64,000 nt of DNA from an uncultured Poribacteria bacterium. GTDB lineage: Bacteria; Poribacteria; WGA-4E; WGA-3G. A program made the position numbers and the translations under genes. Location of the stretch: positions 2,108,001 to 2,172,000 of the forward strand of contig OX638352.1 in assembly GCA_951813545.1 (NCBI GenBank), given 5' to 3'. Position 1 is the first letter of the stretch; each line of letters starts with the position of its first letter. The notes below the pieces were generated by a model. That model was not told the DNA's origin, did not search any database, and worked only from the letters and a program-made list of their open reading frames with translations. Positions 60,183 through 64,000 of the stretch are shown here, in pieces.

Positions 60183-61346
60183 TTACGCTTGCTGCGGCTG
60201 TTTTTGACTCCAGATATACAGAATCGGACTTGCGATGAACACTGAAGAGTACGTCCCTATCAATACCCCGACGATGAGTGCCAAGGCGAATGTATTAATT
60301 TCCTCACCCGAACTGGAAAGAAAGAAGATAACCAAAACGACAAATAGCGTTGTTAAGGATGTGATAACGGTTCGACTCAGGGATTGGTTAATACTTCGGT
60401 TAAGCACTGTGGCGTAATCAGTTCCACGTAAGGATTGCGAGTTCTCTCGAATCCGGTCAAAGACGACGATTGTGTCGTTAAGCGAGTATCCGATAATCGT
60501 AAGGAAGGCTGCAACAGTCGGTAGATTAATCTCTTTTGACAGAACAGCGAAGATGCCTAAAGTAATCAGAACATCGTGAACCAGTGCCGCAATAGCACCG
60601 ATAGCGAAACGGAACTCAAACCGCCACGAGATATACATCAGCAAAATGATGATCGCCGAAAGAACAGACCAGAGAGCTGCCCACTTGAGATCCTGTCCAA
60701 CACTCGGTCCGACTTCAGAGACATTAACCCCGCCAGCGAGTGCCTGCCAGCCGTTTCCGCCTTCAAGGAGGACATCTGTAAGAATTCTACCGACACTTGC
60801 TTGAATTTGGATAGTGGCATTCTCGCTCAAGTCAATTCCGATAGGGTTCGCGAAGGTCAAGTTAATTGCGTCGCCTTCGGCACTGTCCGTCCGTTCAATA
60901 ATCACATTGCGTTGTTGCATACTGCCATCAATGAGTTGGACGGTTTCACCCGCTTCCAATAGATGCGATTTCTGGACAGTACGACTCACCTGAAGACTGG
61001 TAGCGGTTGCATCACCCGGATCTGCCATGATCGGCAGGTCAATCAGCTGCTGCTGAAACTCCGGTCGATACCCCAGAGAAACGGATGCCTCGTTTTTGCT
61101 GGCATCTATCTGGATCTTGGCACGCTCGTAGCCGATCTCAGCAAGTTTCGCCTGAAGTTCAGCTTCGGTTACGACCCTGTTAAACTTGGCGTGGATCTTA
61201 ACGCCACCGCGAAAGTCAATTCCAAAGTTCGGTCCCTGCTGAATTCCGAGGAAAACCAAGCCGGTAACGATGACCACCACTGAGACGACAAACCCAGTGC
61301 GGTATTTGCTGATAAAATCAAAGTTTGCATTTTTAAGTAATTCCAT
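60183..61346 (-). CDS. secF: Protein translocase subunit SecF
   Basis: SecF works with SecD to complete Sec export using the proton gradient. The first helix (FVVSVVVIVTGLVFLGIQQG) is followed by NFGIDFRGGVKIHAKFNRVV and the C-terminal set of helices with LTIIGYSLNDTIVVFDRIRE and LNRSINQSLSRTVITSLTTL, all hallmarks. A longer than usual periplasmic insert (about residues 100-190) is seen. The start codon has a weak ribosome site. It lies downstream of secD, separated by about 270 bp that contain two repeat elements, so the two genes may not be in one tight operon. Confidence 0.95.
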   Translation of the reverse strand: MELLKNANFDFISKYRTGFVVSVVVIVTGLVFLGIQQGPNFGIDFRGGVKIHAKFNRVVTEAELQAKLAEIGYERAKIQIDASKNEASVSLGYRPEFQQQLIDLPIMADPGDATATSLQVSRTVQKSHLLEAGETVQLIDGSMQQRNVIIERTDSAEGDAINLTFANPIGIDLSENATIQIQASVGRILTDVLLEGGNGWQALAGGVNVSEVGPSVGQDLKWAALWSVLSAIIILLMYISWRFEFRFAIGAIAALVHDVLITLGIFAVLSKEINLPTVAAFLTIIGYSLNDTIVVFDRIRENSQSLRGTDYATVLNRSINQSLSRTVITSLTTLFVVLVIFFLSSSGEEINTFALALIVGVLIGTYSSVFIASPILYIWSQKQPQQA

Positions 61347-61390
61347 ATTTTTAACTATGAGCCTCTGGGCACCGTTCCACTTCGTTTCAC

Positions 61391-61442
61391 GGTGGTTTTC
61401 GGTTACGAAGACGTTGTCTGTTGAACTGATAACCGAAAATCA
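61391..61442. repeat. Short heptamer inverted repeat between secD and secF
   Basis: GGTTTTCGGTTACG on the left and GAACTGATAACCGAAAATC on the right; the same heptamer family, close to a longer copy at 61470. Confidence 0.5.
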
Positions 61443-61469
61443 TTCCTCTGACAATCACTCCTCCATCAA

Positions 61470-61615
61470 ATAGTTGTCAGTTATCGGTCATCGGTTAAGA
61501 GGGTTAAGAGGTTGGTTTGTAACAATTTGCCGCCCCTTGGAATACCTCAGGGTGAGGTGATTTGTTACAGGGATGCTTCTTAACTGACGACTGATAACTG
61601 ACAACCGATAACTAT
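61470..61615. repeat. 146-bp heptamer-built inverted-repeat element after secD
   Basis: The left end starts ATAGTTGTCAGTTATCGGTC and the right end complement starts ATAGTTATCGGTTGTCAGTT; the inverted ends are about 35 bp and both finish GGTTAAGA or AGTTAAGA. Its outermost base is shared with the secD stop codon (61615-61617). It is the longest and best preserved copy here. Confidence 0.75.
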
Positions 61616-63564
61616 TAAATGCTGAGTTTCTGTACGTCTCTATTTCCGATTACCAAGCCATATATCTCACGCGTGACGACAATCGCTGTGAACAGACTCG
61701 CGAGGATACCAATGCCGAGCGTTACCGCAAACCCTTTAATCGGACCTGTACCGAAATGATAGAGGACAAGTGCGGTAAAGAATGTCGTAAGATTGGCATC
61801 TAAAATCGTTATAAATGCGCGTTGATAGCCGCTCTCAATAGCCGACCAGACGGTCTTGCCGGTTCGCAACTCCTCGCGAATACGCTCAAAGATTAGCACA
61901 TTGGCATCAACAGACATTCCGATAGTCAGCACAAGTCCGGCGATACCGGGAAGTGTCAACGCTGCACCGAAGCCTGCCAACGCACCAAGAATGATGAGCA
62001 TATTAAAGACAAGTGCTATAATGGCAATTATCCCAGAGAAGCGGTAGTAAATCATCATGAAAATCAGAACCCCACCCAAACCAATGAGTGCAGCGAGAAT
62101 GCCGTCGTCAATAGATTCTTGTCCGAGGGTGGGACCAACCGTGCGCTCCTCAGCGATCTGTACCCCTACCGGAAAAGCACCCGCTTTCAGGATATTGGAA
62201 AGGTAATTCGCTTCCTCATACGTGAAGTTTCCTTGAATAATAGCGTTTCCGACAATCTGGTCCTGAATGACAGGGGCAGACTGTACTTTTCCATCAAGGA
62301 GAATCGCCAAGTGTTCACCAACATGATCGCCCGTAACCTGCGCAAACTTACGTCTACCAATACTATCAAAACTCATTGAAACGACGATGTCAAAACTGGT
62401 TCTACCTGTAGTGGGTCCAGCATCATTAATACGGTCGCCACTCAGCAGAACAGGACTTTCTAACACATACCAGTTGCCGGTCTCATAGTGGTAGCGAACT
62501 TCACTATCTTCTGGGATATTATCCGGTATCGGTGTATCAGCAATTCCGCTCCATAAATTTCCACCAGTAGGTGATTTCTGGACGAGTTTAAACTCAAGTC
62601 TACCCATCGTCTTAACGATTTGTAGCGGCTTCGAGGAGTCCTTGGCACCCGGCAGTTCGACGATGATTCTCGGATGATTTGCCTCTCGCCGAATAGAGGG
62701 TTCAGAAACGCCGAATGCGTCAACACGGTTTCGTAAGACAATCAGCACCTGCTCAATTGCCTGCTCACTATACTTCTGGATGCCTCGTTCGCTAAGTGTT
62801 AACTGATACGTGGACTGCATCTCTGCTTCGTTACTAACTTGTGCGTCTTCAAAAAATTCGATTTCATTGAGGAGACGTTGGGCTTTCTCGAGATACTTCG
62901 CCTTTTCACCGGAATCCGACCGAAGTCTGGAAGGGATACCGACAAATACGTTCAATGTGTCTTGTCCATCTATCTGTTTAACTTCTCGGCACAAAACGTC
63001 CTCAGTGCGAAGCCGTTCGGGGATTGAGTGGACATGTTCGCGGAGCAGCTCCGTTTTGGAGGTTTCCAAATCAACCTCAAGCACGAGGTGGACACCCCCT
63101 TTGAGGTCCAACCCTAATTTCAATCGGCTATCGGGTATAAGCCGCCGGAGGACCGTCGGAAGACTACCATATAGGTGCAAATTGTCAAGTGTTGCACGTG
63201 GGTCCTGACGCGCCTTCTCCGAGATGAGCCGAACATAAAATTCGCGTGCTTCAGTGGTATCAAATTCATAGTCAAGTGCTTCTTCCTCAAGTCCAAGTTT
63301 CCCTAAGTGGACTCGGAAGACATCCTGAAGTTCAAAGGTCGCATCCTGGAAATTGATTCCCTCGGGGTATTCGACCTCTGCGAGATTCACCTTCAAAGCG
63401 TTGTCTTCAGTCACTTCAAAAGGTGGAAGTTTTTCCTGCATCCAAAGCGGTAGGTTTCCATACAATGGATTGTAGAAACTATCCGGGGTAGGGATGAGGT
63501 ATAGCGCAGAAAATATCAAAACCCCGACGATTAAAACAATTTTCCAGATACTAAATCTGTACAT
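61615..63564 (-). CDS. secD: Protein translocase subunit SecD
   Basis: SecD is complete: N-terminal helix (IVLIVGVLIFSALYLIP), the family motif LKLGLDLKGGVHLVLEVDLE, the large periplasmic P1 domain with VDAFGVSEPSIRREANHPRI, then ALPVGVQIAEERTVGPTLGQ-like stretch (GAFPVGVQIAEERTVGPTLG) and the C-terminal helices with LTIGMSVDANVLIFERIREE. The protein is 649 residues, somewhat longer than E. coli SecD, mostly in a 90-residue stretch near the N-terminus (PFEVTEDNALKVNLAEVEYP). secF follows downstream. Confidence 0.96.
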   Translation of the reverse strand: MYRFSIWKIVLIVGVLIFSALYLIPTPDSFYNPLYGNLPLWMQEKLPPFEVTEDNALKVNLAEVEYPEGINFQDATFELQDVFRVHLGKLGLEEEALDYEFDTTEAREFYVRLISEKARQDPRATLDNLHLYGSLPTVLRRLIPDSRLKLGLDLKGGVHLVLEVDLETSKTELLREHVHSIPERLRTEDVLCREVKQIDGQDTLNVFVGIPSRLRSDSGEKAKYLEKAQRLLNEIEFFEDAQVSNEAEMQSTYQLTLSERGIQKYSEQAIEQVLIVLRNRVDAFGVSEPSIRREANHPRIIVELPGAKDSSKPLQIVKTMGRLEFKLVQKSPTGGNLWSGIADTPIPDNIPEDSEVRYHYETGNWYVLESPVLLSGDRINDAGPTTGRTSFDIVVSMSFDSIGRRKFAQVTGDHVGEHLAILLDGKVQSAPVIQDQIVGNAIIQGNFTYEEANYLSNILKAGAFPVGVQIAEERTVGPTLGQESIDDGILAALIGLGGVLIFMMIYYRFSGIIAIIALVFNMLIILGALAGFGAALTLPGIAGLVLTIGMSVDANVLIFERIREELRTGKTVWSAIESGYQRAFITILDANLTTFFTALVLYHFGTGPIKGFAVTLGIGILASLFTAIVVTREIYGLVIGNRDVQKLSI

Positions 63565-63695
63565 CCAATTTACTCCTAGACATTAAAAATTTTTATACTC
63601 AGCATGACAACGCGCGCTTGACTCACACGTCCGAAACGGCATCGTAGACAAATCAAGAGTGTCTTTGCGCTACGTTTGATGTTTCCATGCGATCG

Positions 63696-63722
63696 TAGGG
63701 GGTTGGGTAACCCAACCCCCTA
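63696..63722. terminator. Strong palindrome upstream of secD
   Basis: TAGGGGGTTGGGT and ACCCAACCCCCTA form a 13-bp perfect stem around one base. It lies between the secD start and the tRNA 3' end, and could end transcription from the tRNA side or be a REP-like repeat. Confidence 0.45.
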
Positions 63723-63756
63723 CTGACTGTTGGCGTGCAGACACCGAAAACGGAAC

Positions 63757-63811
63757 GCGCCTGGGAGGAATCGAACCCCCGACACGAGGCTTAGGAAGCC
63801 CCTGCTGTAGG
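63757..63811 (-). tRNA. 3' part of tRNA-Arg (anticodon CCT), interrupted in the D-loop
   Basis: From the D-stem side onward the minus strand gives an anticodon arm GGGGC-TTCCTAA-GCCTC with anticodon CCT, a variable loop, a T-arm GGGGG-TTCGATT-CCTCC and acceptor 3' strand CAGGCGC. The 5' acceptor strand GCGCCTG and the first part of the D-arm are missing: instead the group II intron sequence begins. Either the intron splices out of the tRNA or this is a truncated copy. Confidence 0.75.
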
Positions 63812-64000
63812 GTAGCCATGAGAGGTCGTCCTCATCACAGCCCCCTCCGAACCGTGCGTGCGACTTTCACCGCACACGGCTCTCCGAATCATTGATAATG
63901 ACATTAGATCTTATCTTGGTTTTCCGTATGTAGATGTAAATATGTTGAACTGTCGTTTTATTTCTGGTAGAATATAGTGTTTTACAGTTCCCCAATATAC
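63812..64000 (-). mobile_element. 3' end of a group II intron
   Basis: Domain V is clear at 63849-63882: GAGCCGTGTGCGGTGAAAG, then TCGCACGCACGGTTC, with the GAAA tetraloop and the 34-nt length of the class. Domain VI follows (CCTCTCATGGCTAC) with a candidate branch A eight bases before the 3' end. The intron-encoded protein ends 29 nt before domain V, as expected. The rest of the intron lies outside the window. The exact 3' splice site may be shifted a few bases. Confidence 0.8.
63911..64000 (-). CDS. C-terminal end of the intron-encoded reverse transcriptase/maturase (partial)
   Basis: The frame is open from the right edge through YWGTVKHYILPEIKRQF to a TAA at 63911-63913. Only 29 residues are seen, too few for a family match by themselves, but the position, ending just before domain V of a group II intron, is where the maturase gene ends. 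The catalytic part would lie outside the window. Confidence 0.6.
   Translation of the reverse strand, partial: VYWGTVKHYILPEIKRQFNIFTSTYGKPR

Noticed and set aside
63757..63811. Attachment site of an integrase (3' tRNA half)
   Set aside because: No integrase gene is near, and group II intron domains V and VI lie directly next to the tRNA part, which explains the break better.
1..64000. CRISPR array
   Set aside because: No regularly spaced direct repeats with unique spacers were found; the repeats present are heptamer runs with inverted ends.

Overview
The window reads as about 64 kb of a bacterial chromosome of moderate GC. The gene content suggests Candidatus Poribacteria or a close relative: several secreted LamG-type proteins sharing a C-terminal tail (TTTW-x-x-LK), enolase-superfamily enzymes, phytanoyl-CoA-dioxygenase-like proteins, a Tm-1-like ATP-binding protein, ECF sigma factors and HEAT-repeat lipoproteins. 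This assignment is inference from gene content; no rRNA gene is visible.

Layout. 1-4.5 kb: end of a MarR/ferritin-like fusion, an ECF sigma factor, ftsY, and a cytochrome P460-like lipoprotein with a two-CxxCH outer-membrane barrel. 5.2-13.7 kb: alpha-2-macroglobulin and pbpC, a classical pair for periplasmic defence and wall repair. 13.8-23 kb: secreted LamG-type proteins, an EF-G-like GTPase, an orphan nuclease-fold gene beside a partial duplicate of an aldehyde dehydrogenase, a dehydratase/LamG/ALDH cluster and a GspG-like pseudopilin. 23-29.7 kb: Tm-1-like protein, two PhyH-type oxygenases (one with a Nudix-like tail), an RsbU-type phosphatase and a GNAT enzyme. 29.8-35.3 kb: a compact DUF488-DUF488-RecQ operon (the RecQ has an N-terminal dual-OB-like region and two C-terminal HRDC-like repeats) facing an ATPase-nuclease gene. 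35.4-40 kb: miaA and mnmA (tRNA modification), a second ECF sigma factor and an ABC permease. 40-45 kb: a decayed toxin-antitoxin pair, a 237-bp inverted-repeat element, a second enolase-family enzyme and two tandem HEAT lipoproteins. 45.5-52.7 kb: M14 peptidase, GH32-like hydrolase, DUF4097-like protein and a probable selenoprotein lipoprotein. 52.7-55.9 kb: an IS200/IS605 element next to an IS3 element. 56-63.6 kb: Uma2 nuclease, a sigma-54 activator, an unknown protein, secF and secD. Right edge: the 3' end of a group II intron abutting the 3' part of a tRNA-Arg(CCT).

Main points of interest. (1) An in-frame TGA (51799-51801) in a lipoprotein with a thioredoxin-like domain, followed at the right distance by a SECIS-like hairpin, most likely a selenocysteine codon that splits the gene into two apparent ORFs. 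(2) The coupled DUF488-DUF488-DuOB/RecQ operon, a candidate nucleic-acid processing or defence system. (3) A family of small inverted-repeat elements built from heptamers, which sit against stop codons and occur twice in frame, each exactly 90 bp, inside pbpC. (4) A group II intron junction inside a tRNA gene. (5) A TnpB whose canonical RuvC-II glutamate appears to be moved.
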